64,000 nt of DNA from an uncultured Spirochaetales bacterium. Lineage in GTDB: Bacteria > Spirochaetota > Spirochaetia > Sphaerochaetales > Sphaerochaetaceae. The notes below the pieces were generated by a model, which did not search any database, had not been told where the DNA came from, and worked only from the letters and a program-made list of their open reading frames with translations. The position numbers were made by a program, and so were the translations under genes. Location of the stretch: positions 1-64,000 of the forward strand of contig CASFJV010000012.1 in the NCBI GenBank assembly GCA_949295125.1, read 5' to 3'. Shown piece by piece: positions 16,579 to 25,292 of the stretch. How positions within the stretch are numbered: the first letter of the stretch is position 1; every line of letters begins with the position of its first letter.

Positions 16579-19085
16579 CTTACAAAAAACCTCCTCCTGC
16601 ATATGCCTTTCCTTCTGCAGTCCTTGCACCCGGAAGCAGAATTCACCGCCTTGAACTCACCTTCTTTTATCTTATCTCCCATCTCAGCCACTTTTTTTTC
16701 AAGCTCTTCATTGCCTGAAAATGAATATGCTTTCTTCACTTTGCCATCTTTTATGGTTGCATAGTGTGCAGATGCAACAGCAGTCCCGCTCTTTTCAAGC
16801 AGGAACCGGTAGATGTCAAACTGCATGCTTGAGGATGGGACCTTTGTGCTCTTGAAATCCATTATCTCTGCCTTTCCGTCCTCATCAATGAGGACTGCAT
16901 CCGAATACCCTTTGAATAAGAGAGAGGAGATCTCACCTTCCAGTTTCACTTCAAGATTCACATCCATTTCCCTTGAATTGATCTCATTTATCAATCTGAT
17001 AAGTCCAGACCTGTACTTTGACTCAATGTAAAGCCTTGTCTCATCTGTCAGGGAAAGCGCGCTGTAATCCATGTTCCTGACCTCAAGATCCCTGCCAAGC
17101 TCTTTCCTCACCTGCCATAAGTCAAGGATAGAGCCTAGATACTCATCCACCTTTTCATCCACATCCCCGCCTCCATTCTTATAATAGAGCTCAATTACTT
17201 TGTGAAGCGCATTTCCAAGCTCAAAATAAGGGAAATCCTCGATCTCATATGGCCGTGATGAGGAAAGGTGCATCACATAATCCAGAAGGTAAAGGTATGG
17301 ACATCTGCTGAATTTATCAGCCTGCGAAGAAGAGAATGTCCATGAAGCAGGATCAAGAACCCCCTTTGCCCTCATTTCAGATGCAGCATCCTCTTCCGGA
17401 CGCTTCAGCGCAAGAGCCTTATCTGAAGCATTTTCATAGCTAAGCTTCGTCAATGGATAAAGGTCATAGTCAATTGATTTTTCTTTCAATATATTATGCT
17501 CGTTTCCGATCGGATCTTTAAGAAGCTTTCCATCAGTTTTGGCAGCAAACTCTGTCAGTGGAAGGCTGTACCCATTATATGTGTTTATGCTGGCAGAATA
17601 TGTGACTGCTCCTGAAATCTCTTTATATAACGATAAAAGGTTTCCAGTAATGTCTATTTCATCCCTTTCTGAGAGCATTTCATAGTCTGAGAGAGGGCTC
17701 ACATTTTTCTTTTTCAGCCTTGCATCAGTTTCATTTAATGCAATTATGAAGCGGTAATCTGAATATACCCCGGCATCCTCCTTCAGAGGATACACCTTAA
17801 CCCCTTTGACTTTTTCCTGGGGAACATAAACCTGCGAATCCATATAGTGAAGGAAGAGAGGGAAAAGCCTCTCGCTGGAAAGCAGGGATCCTGACTTGAA
17901 CTCCTTTACGTAAGAGCTGAATTTCAGAAGGCTGTCCATGATATGAGAAAGGACTCTCTCATCTTCGGCATTGCCAGTAAACTGCTCATCCTTCAGAAGC
18001 TTCTGGAAAAGGCTCTTGACCTGGTTTACAAGATAATCAGGATCACTGGTTGCATTTATGGAATCGACATAGTGCTTCAGGTCATGGTAAACAGAGTTCA
18101 CGTCACACTCACTGTACCTGACCTTATCCCCTGTTGCCCTGCTTATTCCACGTTCTATGGCATTCAGGACAAAGCGCCTCGAGCTGCCAGCATCCCTCAG
18201 AGGAAGGGACTGATCAAGCAGGAGCTTTTCCAGGATCTTGATATCATAGTCATTGTCATACAGGTCTTTCATAAGCCTGAATATCTTTCCGGCAGGATAC
18301 TCTAGTGCGCTTTTCCCCCTTATGAAATTCAGTGGGATATCGAAAAGATAAGCCTCCCTTTCAATGTATGGCCTGAGCCTTTCATAGCCGGAGACTGTCA
18401 GGATGATCCTGTCAAGCGGTACCCTGCCTTTTACAAGCTCCTTGATTTTAAGGAATGTATTCCTGATCTCAATCTTCTCATTCTCATAGACTTCAACAGC
18501 ATCCAGGCATCTCTTATATGGCTCATATATGCTTATATTGCGCTTATCACGGATACATCTTAGGAAAGAAAGCATCTCAAGCGATGATGAGGGAAACAGC
18601 AGGACATACTCCTCATTGAGCATGTTTTCCAGTCCTCTTATATAGGATGGCTCGTAGTATCCTGCCTTATCCAGGAACTCCTCATAGCTTTCTTTAAGGA
18701 GCCTGACGTCTTTTTCAAGGTCACTGTTCATGCTTGCATCCTCATCAAAGGATGGAAGAAGGGATGCAATGTAATAGACTATCCTCTCTTTCAGCTCTTC
18801 ATAGCCTGAATCAGGGATGAAATACCTTATCCTATCTGAATTCCGGGATACAAAGCTTTTGGAAAAAAGGAGGCGTACCAGGCTGTCTGCAGGTTTTTTG
18901 CTGCTGTCCCTCTTAAAAAGCATTTCCCTGAAACGGTCAAAAGCAATACAGCTGGAAAAAGAGACAGAGCATTTTTTCTCCCTGACATAGCATTCAAGTA
19001 GGGATCTGGCTGCATTTTCTGTAGGAAGCACCAGCTTTTTCCCGCTGTCAATCATGCAAAAGAGTGTTTCATAGAGATCATTCAT
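16575..19085 (-). CDS. addB: AddB-like PD-(D/E)xK nuclease subunit
   Basis: This is the partner of AddA. The 836-residue protein has a degenerate N-terminal ATPase-like region (no clear Walker A) and a C-terminal RecB-type nuclease with EIMDFKSTK. Four cysteines, one in SRCPYLYLLDY and three in CKDC-x5-C at the end, match the iron-sulfur cluster of AddB nucleases. Chi recognition is known for AddB of Bacillus; it cannot be judged here. The ATG at 19085 sits six bases after a perfect TATAAT (minus strand, 19092-19097) with no Shine-Dalgarno, so the mRNA is probably leaderless. It diverges from the CPBP protease gene. Confidence 0.88.
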   Translation of the reverse strand: MNDLYETLFCMIDSGKKLVLPTENAARSLLECYVREKKCSVSFSSCIAFDRFREMLFKRDSSKKPADSLVRLLFSKSFVSRNSDRIRYFIPDSGYEELKERIVYYIASLLPSFDEDASMNSDLEKDVRLLKESYEEFLDKAGYYEPSYIRGLENMLNEEYVLLFPSSSLEMLSFLRCIRDKRNISIYEPYKRCLDAVEVYENEKIEIRNTFLKIKELVKGRVPLDRIILTVSGYERLRPYIEREAYLFDIPLNFIRGKSALEYPAGKIFRLMKDLYDNDYDIKILEKLLLDQSLPLRDAGSSRRFVLNAIERGISRATGDKVRYSECDVNSVYHDLKHYVDSINATSDPDYLVNQVKSLFQKLLKDEQFTGNAEDERVLSHIMDSLLKFSSYVKEFKSGSLLSSERLFPLFLHYMDSQVYVPQEKVKGVKVYPLKEDAGVYSDYRFIIALNETDARLKKKNVSPLSDYEMLSERDEIDITGNLLSLYKEISGAVTYSASINTYNGYSLPLTEFAAKTDGKLLKDPIGNEHNILKEKSIDYDLYPLTKLSYENASDKALALKRPEEDAASEMRAKGVLDPASWTFSSSQADKFSRCPYLYLLDYVMHLSSSRPYEIEDFPYFELGNALHKVIELYYKNGGGDVDEKVDEYLGSILDLWQVRKELGRDLEVRNMDYSALSLTDETRLYIESKYRSGLIRLINEINSREMDVNLEVKLEGEISSLLFKGYSDAVLIDEDGKAEIMDFKSTKVPSSSMQFDIYRFLLEKSGTAVASAHYATIKDGKVKKAYSFSGNEELEKKVAEMGDKIKEGEFKAVNSASGCKDCRRKGICRRRFFVR

Positions 19086-19138
19086 GCTGGTATTATAGGA
19101 CAAAAAGGCTAAAAAAATGATAAGATCCCCTTATCAAT

Positions 19139-19966
19139 ATGAAAGGTTATTACATTTTGCTTCTTGTTCTGGCATTTCTTGTCACACTCATAGCCGTTCC
19201 CCTGATACTGCTTCTGCTCTTTCCATTCAATGGAGGACTCATTCCATACCTGAGACTGATGGCAGGCTATCCAGTATCCCTGGCAATCATAAACACTGTA
19301 ATGAAAAAAAGCAGCGGGAAAGGAATAAAGGAACTGACGGGAAAGATAGATGCACGGATCTTTGCAGCCGTATTTGCTGCAATTTTTGCCCTTTCCTTGG
19401 CAGGGACATTCCTGAAAGGGAACATAGAAAGGAATACTGATCCCCTTTACGTTTCCTTCATATCCCTCATAATAAGCATACTGTTTGTTCCAATGCAGTG
19501 TTTCTCTGAAGAGCTGATATTCCGTATCCTGTTCCAGAAAGCGGTCATGAAAGATGGCTTTGAAAGCCCTGTAAGCCAAAAGGCAACCGCACTCATTCTC
19601 TCCTCAGCAGTATTTTCAATAATGCATCTAGGCTCAAATGAGGCAATGATGTTCAATTCCACAGCCCTTTCTTTCCTTTACTATTTTGCTTCGGGAGCCT
19701 TCCTGACAGGCCTTACATTCATAGAAAAAGGGTATGCAGGAGCAATAGCATACCATACAGCGAACAATCTCTTCATTGCCGCAGCAGTAAACAGCAAAAG
19801 TGACATAGCAACGCTTCCTTCATCTTCTTTTTTCCTCTCAGAAAGCAGCTTTGATCCTTTTTCTGCAATTTTCTCCCTGATATCTGCTATAGTTATAGCA
19901 GGCATTATAGAATTATTCTTTTCAAGGCAAAGGAGAGAGCAGATTGGCAAAGAAAAAATCAAATAA
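19139..19966 (+). CDS. CPBP-family intramembrane metalloprotease
   Basis: The 275-residue membrane protein has about eight hydrophobic segments and the CPBP (Abi/CAAX protease) motifs: EELIFR at about 124-129, a histidine in SIMHLGS, and YHTANN. These residues bind zinc and cleave substrates inside the membrane. Bacterial relatives process prenylated-like or signalling proteins or give bacteriocin immunity; the substrate here is unknown. An inverted repeat TGATAAG/CTTATCA (19118-19124, 19130-19136) lies just before the ATG. The gene ends inside the next one (23-base overlap), so the two should be translated together. Confidence 0.85.
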   Translation: MKGYYILLLVLAFLVTLIAVPLILLLLFPFNGGLIPYLRLMAGYPVSLAIINTVMKKSSGKGIKELTGKIDARIFAAVFAAIFALSLAGTFLKGNIERNTDPLYVSFISLIISILFVPMQCFSEELIFRILFQKAVMKDGFESPVSQKATALILSSAVFSIMHLGSNEAMMFNSTALSFLYYFASGAFLTGLTFIEKGYAGAIAYHTANNLFIAAAVNSKSDIATLPSSSFFLSESSFDPFSAIFSLISAIVIAGIIELFFSRQRREQIGKEKIK

Positions 19967-20942
19967 GAAGAAGAGGATACTGCGTAAGATAATCCTTACA
20001 CTGGCTGTCATTTTCATCCTGTTCATTGCAATGAGCTTTTTTACAGAGAAGGCAGAAAGCAATAGCATCAGCGTCGATGGAAGCATAACAGATCTTGAGC
20101 TTCCAGAACCAAGGCAGGGAGAGCAGATCATAAGCCACACAGGATACACACTCTCATATAATGAAGAGGCAGAACAGCCCAGCTATGTCGCATATGAGCT
20201 GACCAGGGCTGAAGTGCTTACGCAGAATGTGGAAAGGGATGACGATTTCAGGAAAGATCCTCTTGTGATGACAGGATCTGCAGAACTGTCTGATTACAGG
20301 GGAAGCGGCTATGACAGGGGGCACATGGCACCTGCAGCAGACTTCAGATGGTCCAAAGAGGCTATGAGTGACACGTTCTACCTGTCAAACATGAGCCCTC
20401 AGGATCCGTCATTCAATAGAGGAATATGGGCTGATCTGGAAGCAGCCGTAAGGGTTATGGCATATGAAAACGGATGCATTTATGTTGTAACCGGACCTGT
20501 ACTGACAGATGGGCCATATGAAACAATAGGAGAAAATGAAGTAGCTGTTCCGAAGAATTACTATAAGGTCATCCTGGATTATACTGAGCCAGATGTGAAA
20601 GCTATAGGTTTCCTGCTCCCGAATGAGGGATCATCAAAGAGCCTTGAAAGCTTTGCAGTCACGGTGGACGAAGTTGAGGATGCAACCGGAATAGATTTCT
20701 ATCCGGCACTCCCAGATGATCAGGAGGAGGCAATCGAATCAGAAATCGATCTCTCTAAATGGTCTTTCAGGACAAGCCTGCCAGAGAACGCATATGATGA
20801 GGATGTGGAAGAGATAAGCTATGTATCAAATGAAAGGAATAAGATGCTTGATACTGTAATCTCCCTTTTCAACAACCTCAAGGAGCTTGTCTTTGAATAC
20901 ACTGGAACAGAAGCAATAGCAAGGAGATTCGGCTTGCTATAA
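19944..20942 (+). CDS. Membrane-anchored DNA/RNA non-specific endonuclease
   Basis: This is a NUC1/EndoG-type beta-beta-alpha-metal nuclease. The 332-residue protein has a lysine-rich start, one membrane segment at about residues 14-32, and the catalytic motif DRGHMAP at 124-130 with His127; Asn158 in FNRGIW fits the magnesium ligand. It should act outside the cytoplasmic membrane, for nutrient scavenging or degradation of foreign DNA. The start is TTG at 19944, with AGGAGA 7 bases upstream, inside the end of the CPBP gene. The C-terminal 90 residues after the nuclease fold are acidic and not recognised. No immunity gene is evident. Confidence 0.88.
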   Translation: MAKKKSNKKKRILRKIILTLAVIFILFIAMSFFTEKAESNSISVDGSITDLELPEPRQGEQIISHTGYTLSYNEEAEQPSYVAYELTRAEVLTQNVERDDDFRKDPLVMTGSAELSDYRGSGYDRGHMAPAADFRWSKEAMSDTFYLSNMSPQDPSFNRGIWADLEAAVRVMAYENGCIYVVTGPVLTDGPYETIGENEVAVPKNYYKVILDYTEPDVKAIGFLLPNEGSSKSLESFAVTVDEVEDATGIDFYPALPDDQEEAIESEIDLSKWSFRTSLPENAYDEDVEEISYVSNERNKMLDTVISLFNNLKELVFEYTGTEAIARRFGLL

Positions 20943-20947
20943 GGCTG

Positions 20948-20963
20948 GTTACATTTTTGTAAC
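20948..20963 (+). promoter_or_regulatory. Palindrome before the macrodomain-SirTM operon
   Basis: GTTACA-TTTT-TGTAAC is a perfect 6-bp inverted repeat with a 4-base centre. It overlaps a possible -35 box and is followed by AT-rich sequence with TATAAG at 20973-20978 as a plausible -10 box. It is a good candidate operator for the ADP-ribosylation operon. Confidence 0.5.
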
Positions 20964-21014
20964 TATATAAAATATAAGAAATTACTTTACAAATCTTCTC
21001 TTTGTTGCTAATTT

Positions 21015-21806
21015 ATGGGCATGACGGACAAAGAGAAGATTGAATTTTTAATACGGATTCTTGAAAAGGAAAACAAAGGATATGATTTCTCTGGGATACA
21101 GAGTGATAGGAGGCTATACCTCAGGGCATTGATGAATATCACAATGCCATACAGCCTTGTGCCTTCCTATTATGAAACAGAGTACAGCCTGCTGAAAAAT
21201 GAAGCGGATGAACGCCCTTCATTTTCTCCTTCAGGCATGATCAAATCCCCTTATGACAGACGGCTATGCCTTTTTAAGGGCGATATCACTGAAATCAGGA
21301 CAGATGCAATAGTCAACGCAGCAAACTCAGATCTTCTTGGATGCTTCCATCCACTTCATAACTGCATAGATAACATAATTGGATCCAGGGCGGGTCTTGC
21401 GCTTCGAAGGGAATTGATCACGATTAAAGAAAAAGAAGGCATAAAAAAGGAGAGGACTGGAAACGCAAGAAGCACCAAAGCATATGCACTCCCGGCCAAA
21501 CACATCTTCCATACGGTCGGACCAGTAGTTCCTTCACATAAACCGTCTGAGCATGACAGGGAAAGCCTACGGTCATGCTACATATCATGCCTTATGCTGC
21601 TGGAAAGCATGGAGCTTGAAAGCATTGCATTTCCTGCAATATCCACAGGAGTGTTCGGATATCCCAAAAAGGAGGCTGCAAAAGAAGCAGTGAATGCAGT
21701 AAGGGAATATCTTGAAAACGGCAGCAGCATAAAAAACGTATGCTTTATCGCATTTGAAGATGAGGATTTCAATGCATACAAAAAGGAACTAGGATGTCAG
21801 CAATAG
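21015..21806 (+). CDS. Zinc-dependent macrodomain ADP-ribosyl hydrolase
   Basis: This protein should remove ADP-ribose from the protein modified by the SirTM encoded next door. The 263-residue protein has an N-terminal helical region of 80 residues and then a macrodomain with FKGDITEI (87-94), VNAAN (100-104), and the zinc-binding GCFHPLHNCIDN (109-120, ligands Cys110, His115, Cys117). The late loop STGVFGYP is also present. This is the class of macrodomains paired with class M sirtuins in Staphylococcus and Streptococcus. It overlaps sirTM by 13 bases. No Shine-Dalgarno is evident at the ATG; a second ATG lies 6 bases later. Confidence 0.92.
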   Translation: MGMTDKEKIEFLIRILEKENKGYDFSGIQSDRRLYLRALMNITMPYSLVPSYYETEYSLLKNEADERPSFSPSGMIKSPYDRRLCLFKGDITEIRTDAIVNAANSDLLGCFHPLHNCIDNIIGSRAGLALRRELITIKEKEGIKKERTGNARSTKAYALPAKHIFHTVGPVVPSHKPSEHDRESLRSCYISCLMLLESMELESIAFPAISTGVFGYPKKEAAKEAVNAVREYLENGSSIKNVCFIAFEDEDFNAYKKELGCQQ

Positions 21807-22708
21807 TATTTGATGAAACGTACAACGGAGCAAGAAAACTAAGCGATGTGCTTGGGAAAGCAGATCATGTCATAGTTGGAGCCGGAGCCGGACTGAGCAG
21901 CTCTGCGGGCTTTACATACAAAGAAGAACGCTTTGAAAAGTATTTTTGGGACTTCATCAGGAAATACGGATTCACTGACATGTACTCCGGAGGATTCTAT
22001 CCATATGGCACACTTGAAGAGTTCTGGGCATACTGGGCTCGGTATATCTACATTAACCGCTATATGGACGCTCCCAGAGATACCTATGATACCCTTTTCA
22101 GTCTGATAAGGGATAAGGATTATTTTGTGCTTACCACAAATGTCGATCACCTGTTCCAGAAATCAGGTTTTGATAAATCAAGGCTGTTTTACACCCAGGG
22201 GGATTATGGCCTTCTGCAGTGTTCAAAGCCATGTCATGAGAAAACATATGACAATAAGGATATAGTGGAGAGGATGCTGGAAAGCCAGGGATTCAGGGTG
22301 GAAGACGGGAAGCTCATTAAGGATGGCAACATCAGGATGGAAATAGGAAGCAGCCTCATTCCACATTGCCCTGAATGCGGACGTCCAATGTCCATGAACC
22401 TCAGATCGGACAGCACATTCGTGGAAGACAGCGGATGGCATGAGGCAGAAAGGCGCTTTGAAGATTTCCAGAGAAGGATAAAAAGGAATGACAAGGTACT
22501 CTACCTTGAGCTAGGAGTCGGAGAAAACACGCCTGCAATCATAAAATATCCATTCATGAGGGCTGTCATGGGGAATGAGAATGCCTGCTATGCGACAGTG
22601 AACATGGGAGAGGCTTACACCATCGATGGCATTGCCTCAAGATCCATTGTCATCAATGATGATATAACAAACACGCTTTTTGAAGTGAAACAATATTGCA
22701 AAAAATAG
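21794..22708 (+). CDS. SirTM, class M sirtuin-type protein ADP-ribosyltransferase
   Basis: Class M sirtuins transfer ADP-ribose from NAD+ to a target protein and lack the usual deacetylase histidine. The 304-residue protein has the NAD loop GAGAGLSSSAGF (29-40), TTNVDHLF (114-121) and YTQGDYG (133-139), with glutamine 135 in place of the deacetylase histidine. Four cysteines (143, 147, 192, 195) should form the zinc site. It overlaps the macrodomain gene, a fixed arrangement in known SirTM operons. The lipoate-protein-ligase and GcvH-like genes found in many such operons are not in this neighbourhood, so the target is open. A tRNA gene follows. Confidence 0.92.
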   Translation: MSAIVFDETYNGARKLSDVLGKADHVIVGAGAGLSSSAGFTYKEERFEKYFWDFIRKYGFTDMYSGGFYPYGTLEEFWAYWARYIYINRYMDAPRDTYDTLFSLIRDKDYFVLTTNVDHLFQKSGFDKSRLFYTQGDYGLLQCSKPCHEKTYDNKDIVERMLESQGFRVEDGKLIKDGNIRMEIGSSLIPHCPECGRPMSMNLRSDSTFVEDSGWHEAERRFEDFQRRIKRNDKVLYLELGVGENTPAIIKYPFMRAVMGNENACYATVNMGEAYTIDGIASRSIVINDDITNTLFEVKQYCKK

Positions 22709-22739
22709 AGTAATTATGTAATCTTATGGGGTACTGAAT

Positions 22740-22822
22740 GCCCAAGTGGCGGAATGGTAGACGCGTTAGTTTCAGGTATTAATGGCCGCAAGGCTGTGCA
22801 AGTTCGAGTCTTGTCTTGGGCA
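22740..22822 (+). tRNA. tRNA-Leu (anticodon CAG)
   Basis: The 83-base gene has acceptor arm GCCCAAG/CTTGGGC, a D arm GCGG..ACGC, anticodon stem TTAGT/ATTAA around loop TTCAGGT, the long variable arm expected of tRNA-Leu, and T loop TTCGAGT. CCA is not encoded. TTGCAA (22696-22701), 17 bases, TAATCT (22719-22724) is its likely promoter. A terminator follows. Confidence 0.95.
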
Positions 22823-22852
22823 CAATTCATTTCAACTTAAAGATTTGGTAAG

Positions 22853-22886
22853 CGGGGATCAGGAAATTGATCCTCGTTTTCTTTTC
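22853..22886 (+). terminator. Terminator of tRNA-Leu
   Basis: CGGGGATCA/TGATCCTCG (22853-22861 and 22868-22876, one G-T pair) with a six-base loop runs into TTTTCTTTT. Confidence 0.85.
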
Positions 22887-22943
22887 AGTGAATCTTTCAT
22901 TCTTAATCTTGCCATCATTAAAAAGAAAATGTACTTTATATCC

Positions 22944-23759
22944 ATGATAAACGTGCTTTTTCTTGGGGAGATTGTCGGAAGGCCAGGCATAGAAGTCCTG
23001 AAAAACTCCCTTAATGATATAAAGAACAGGTATTCTGTTGATTACACCATAATAAACGGCGAGGGAATGACAGGAGGATTCGGAATAGGAAAGATGCATT
23101 CCATCCTTCTTGGAAAGCTTGGCATAAACCTCATAACAGGAGGGGAAAAGCTCTTTTACAAGATAGATATGGTAGATCATGTCAAGAAAGCCGGATATAT
23201 CCTGCGTCCGTTCAATCTGCCCCCGGAATGCCCTGGCAGAGGATTCAGGATAGTGGAAATAAAAGGAAGGAAATTCCTTATCGCAAATCTTTTAGGCAAT
23301 GCAGATTTTGCAAGGATACATGCAAATAACCCTCTTCTTTCCTCAGATATACTTGAAAAGAAAGCATGTGAAGAGAACGCAGTGCTGCTTGTTTTCTACC
23401 ATGCAGCGACCACAGCAGAGAAAAAGACACTGCTCTACTACCTTGATGGCAAGGCTTCAGCAGTGATCGGGACGCATACGAAAGTCCTCACAGCGGACAG
23501 CATTGTAACAGGAAACGGCACTGCATATATTACTGATACAGGGCGTGTTGGATCATTCATGAGTGTCGGGGGATTTGATCCGGAAAATGAGATAAACAAG
23601 CTGAAGGGGGCAATGCCTCTCAGAAGCAAGGAATGCTGGAATGATGGAATTATGGAAGGTGTGGTGGTCTCCATAGATGAAGAGAGCGGCAAGGCAGTAT
23701 CCATAACCACGATAAACGAGCATGTCAGCATAAGAAGGCCGGAGGCGGAGAAGGAATGA
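22944..23759 (+). CDS. YmdB-family protein with degenerate metal site
   Basis: YmdB-type enzymes are di-metal phosphodiesterases acting on cyclic nucleotides. The 271-residue protein aligns along the whole family, but five of eight ligand or catalytic positions differ from the Bacillus pattern: GEIVG instead of GDVVG (Glu9), GEG instead of GEN (Gly41), GGEK instead of GNH (Glu68, Lys69), and GTHTK instead of GTHTH. Only the glutamate at 40, the histidine in YHAA and the first GTH histidine remain. It is probably a pseudoenzyme or binds another ligand. TTGCCA-17-TACTTT ends 6 bases before the ATG at 22944. It heads the operon through rseC and the lpt genes to rpoN. Confidence 0.85.
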   Translation: MINVLFLGEIVGRPGIEVLKNSLNDIKNRYSVDYTIINGEGMTGGFGIGKMHSILLGKLGINLITGGEKLFYKIDMVDHVKKAGYILRPFNLPPECPGRGFRIVEIKGRKFLIANLLGNADFARIHANNPLLSSDILEKKACEENAVLLVFYHAATTAEKKTLLYYLDGKASAVIGTHTKVLTADSIVTGNGTAYITDTGRVGSFMSVGGFDPENEINKLKGAMPLRSKECWNDGIMEGVVVSIDEESGKAVSITTINEHVSIRRPEAEKE

Positions 23760-24151
23760 AAAAGGAAGTGACTGTCCTGGAAAAGGAGAATGGCAAGATA
23801 CTCGTTGGCTGCGACAGGAATGCATGTGAAGGCTGCAAGGGCTCGATATTCTGCCAGAGAAAGGATACCAGGATAGAACTGAAGGATGAAGGGAAAGTGA
23901 ATTGCGAAGTCGGTGAAAAAGTAGTGCTCGACCTTCCAGGCGGCAAGACCATATTCTCCGTATTCATGTCATTAGGCCTTCCTCTTCTCATGTTTCCAGT
24001 CTTTTATTTCATCGCTTCTTTCTTCACGGACAGTGAAGCAAAGCTTTTCCTGGCATCTATCGGAGGAGTTGCACTGGGATTCATCATCTCTGCAGTGTTC
24101 TTCCATTTCAAGAAAGGAGATTATGAGCCCCGGCTCATAGGAAAAAGTTGA
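23756..24151 (+). CDS. RseC/SoxR-reducing-family membrane protein
   Basis: The 131-residue protein has an N-terminal soluble part with four cysteines (C-x4-C-x2-C-x5-C around residues 19-33), a pattern seen in RseC proteins, and then two membrane segments. RseC family members work with Rnf-type electron-transfer complexes in SoxR reduction; no Rnf gene is in the window. The ATG overlaps the YmdB-like stop by 4 bases. A shared role with the lipid-export genes that follow is possible but unproven. Confidence 0.75.
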   Translation: MKKEVTVLEKENGKILVGCDRNACEGCKGSIFCQRKDTRIELKDEGKVNCEVGEKVVLDLPGGKTIFSVFMSLGLPLLMFPVFYFIASFFTDSEAKLFLASIGGVALGFIISAVFFHFKKGDYEPRLIGKS

Positions 24152-24672
24152 GATTCATCATATTGCTTTCCCTTGTCATATCCATACTCTCATGCAGTGC
24201 TCCAGAAAATGAAGGTGGAGTTCACCAGGATATCAGGAGGGCTGACATGATCCTTGAAAACGGAACATTCACACTCTATCAGGAAAGGGAGAGCCCAATA
24301 GAGTTTTCTGCGCGCACTGTATCATTTTATGAAGCAGACAGCACTGCAGAACTGGATGATATGTCTTTCAGGCAGATCTCAGAGGATGGAAGCACTTCCA
24401 TTGAGGGTTCTGCTGACCATGGGCAGCTGGATACAGAGAATGAGATAATGGTTTTAAGCGGATCAGTTCAGCTCATAAGCAACAGGGACAGCATGCAGAT
24501 CATTGCAGACGGACACATTACTTTCAATACAAGGACCCAGGAAGTGGAAGCAGAAGGTAAAGTAAGCGTCCAAAAGGAAGATATTTCATTCAATTCATCC
24601 CATTTCTATGGTAACCTACTAAGCGAAAGCTACTCATTTACAGCACTTGAAGAAGGGAGGATCATAATTTGA
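24148..24672 (+). CDS. LptC/OstA-like lipoprotein of the lipid-export system
   Basis: The 174-residue protein begins with a short lipoprotein signal (MRFIILLSLVISILSC) whose cysteine 16 would be lipidated. The rest is a beta-rich OstA/LptC-like domain with repeated short strands (GSADHGQL, GSVQLISN, GHITFNT, GKVSVQ). LptC passes lipopolysaccharide from the inner-membrane ABC transporter to LptA. The start is TTG at 24148 and overlaps rseC by 4 bases. Together with lptA and lptB downstream, context supports an LptC-type role even though sequence identity cannot be tested here. Whether the organism has classic lipopolysaccharide is unknown. Confidence 0.7.
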   Translation: MRFIILLSLVISILSCSAPENEGGVHQDIRRADMILENGTFTLYQERESPIEFSARTVSFYEADSTAELDDMSFRQISEDGSTSIEGSADHGQLDTENEIMVLSGSVQLISNRDSMQIIADGHITFNTRTQEVEAEGKVSVQKEDISFNSSHFYGNLLSESYSFTALEEGRIII

Positions 24673-25292
24673 AAAAGATATTTCTGGTTTTACTTTGTTC
24701 CCTTCTTCTTGCCATGCATGTTTACTCTGATGAGATATCATTCTCGTCAGATGAGTCCTCAGTGCGCCTTCAGAGCGGAAGGGAGAGCGTGATCCTGAGC
24801 GGGAATGCGGAGGTAAGGACAGGAAGCCTGGTAATAAGTGCCGACAGGATCAGCCTGAGCGGAGCGGAATGGAGCACTATTGAATGCTCTGGGCATGTAC
24901 AGGTTGAGGATATAGAGCGCGACCTTACCATAAGGACAAGCATAATCTATTATGACAGGGCAAATGAAAGGCTACTGATCTCTTCATATGTAGAGCTTGA
25001 AGACAGGGGCAATGAGATGAATGCAAGCGCAAACCATCTTGAATTCGACATGAACAATGAGATACTCACCCTGACAGGACGGGTAAGCTTTTCAAAGATA
25101 AACGGCGATGACGTAATCAGGGGAAGAAGCGAGATGGTCAGCTATGACAGAAGCCGGAATACATTGAACCTTTCTCTTGGATGCACTGTTGTCTACAAAG
25201 GCGATGAATACCAGGCAGAGATGATCGCAATAGATATAGAAAGAGACAGCATCAGCCTCTCTTCTGGAATCAGGGGGACAATCAATGGATAG
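24669..25292 (+). CDS. lptA: LptA/OstA-like periplasmic lipid-transport protein
   Basis: The 207-residue protein has a signal peptide (about residues 1-21, ending MHVYSD) and repeated OstA-type beta strands such as GNAEVRTGSLVISADRISL, GHVQVED, SYVELED and GRVSFSK. LptA forms a periplasmic bridge for lipopolysaccharide-type lipids. The start is TTG at 24669 with GGGAGG upstream, overlapping the LptC-like gene by 4 bases. lptB starts inside its end. The family call rests on fold pattern plus neighbours. Confidence 0.8.
   Translation: MKKIFLVLLCSLLLAMHVYSDEISFSSDESSVRLQSGRESVILSGNAEVRTGSLVISADRISLSGAEWSTIECSGHVQVEDIERDLTIRTSIIYYDRANERLLISSYVELEDRGNEMNASANHLEFDMNNEILTLTGRVSFSKINGDDVIRGRSEMVSYDRSRNTLNLSLGCTVVYKGDEYQAEMIAIDIERDSISLSSGIRGTING

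Noticed and set aside
19118-19136. TGATAAG/CTTATCA hairpin with following T-run (minus strand) as terminator
   Set aside because: It lies upstream of both divergent genes, so there is no transcript for it to end; it may be an operator but evidence is thin.
23059-23759. Possible frameshift or sequencing error as cause of the missing YmdB ligands
   Set aside because: The frame is continuous, flanking residues align with the family on both sides of every change, and the changes are scattered single codons.
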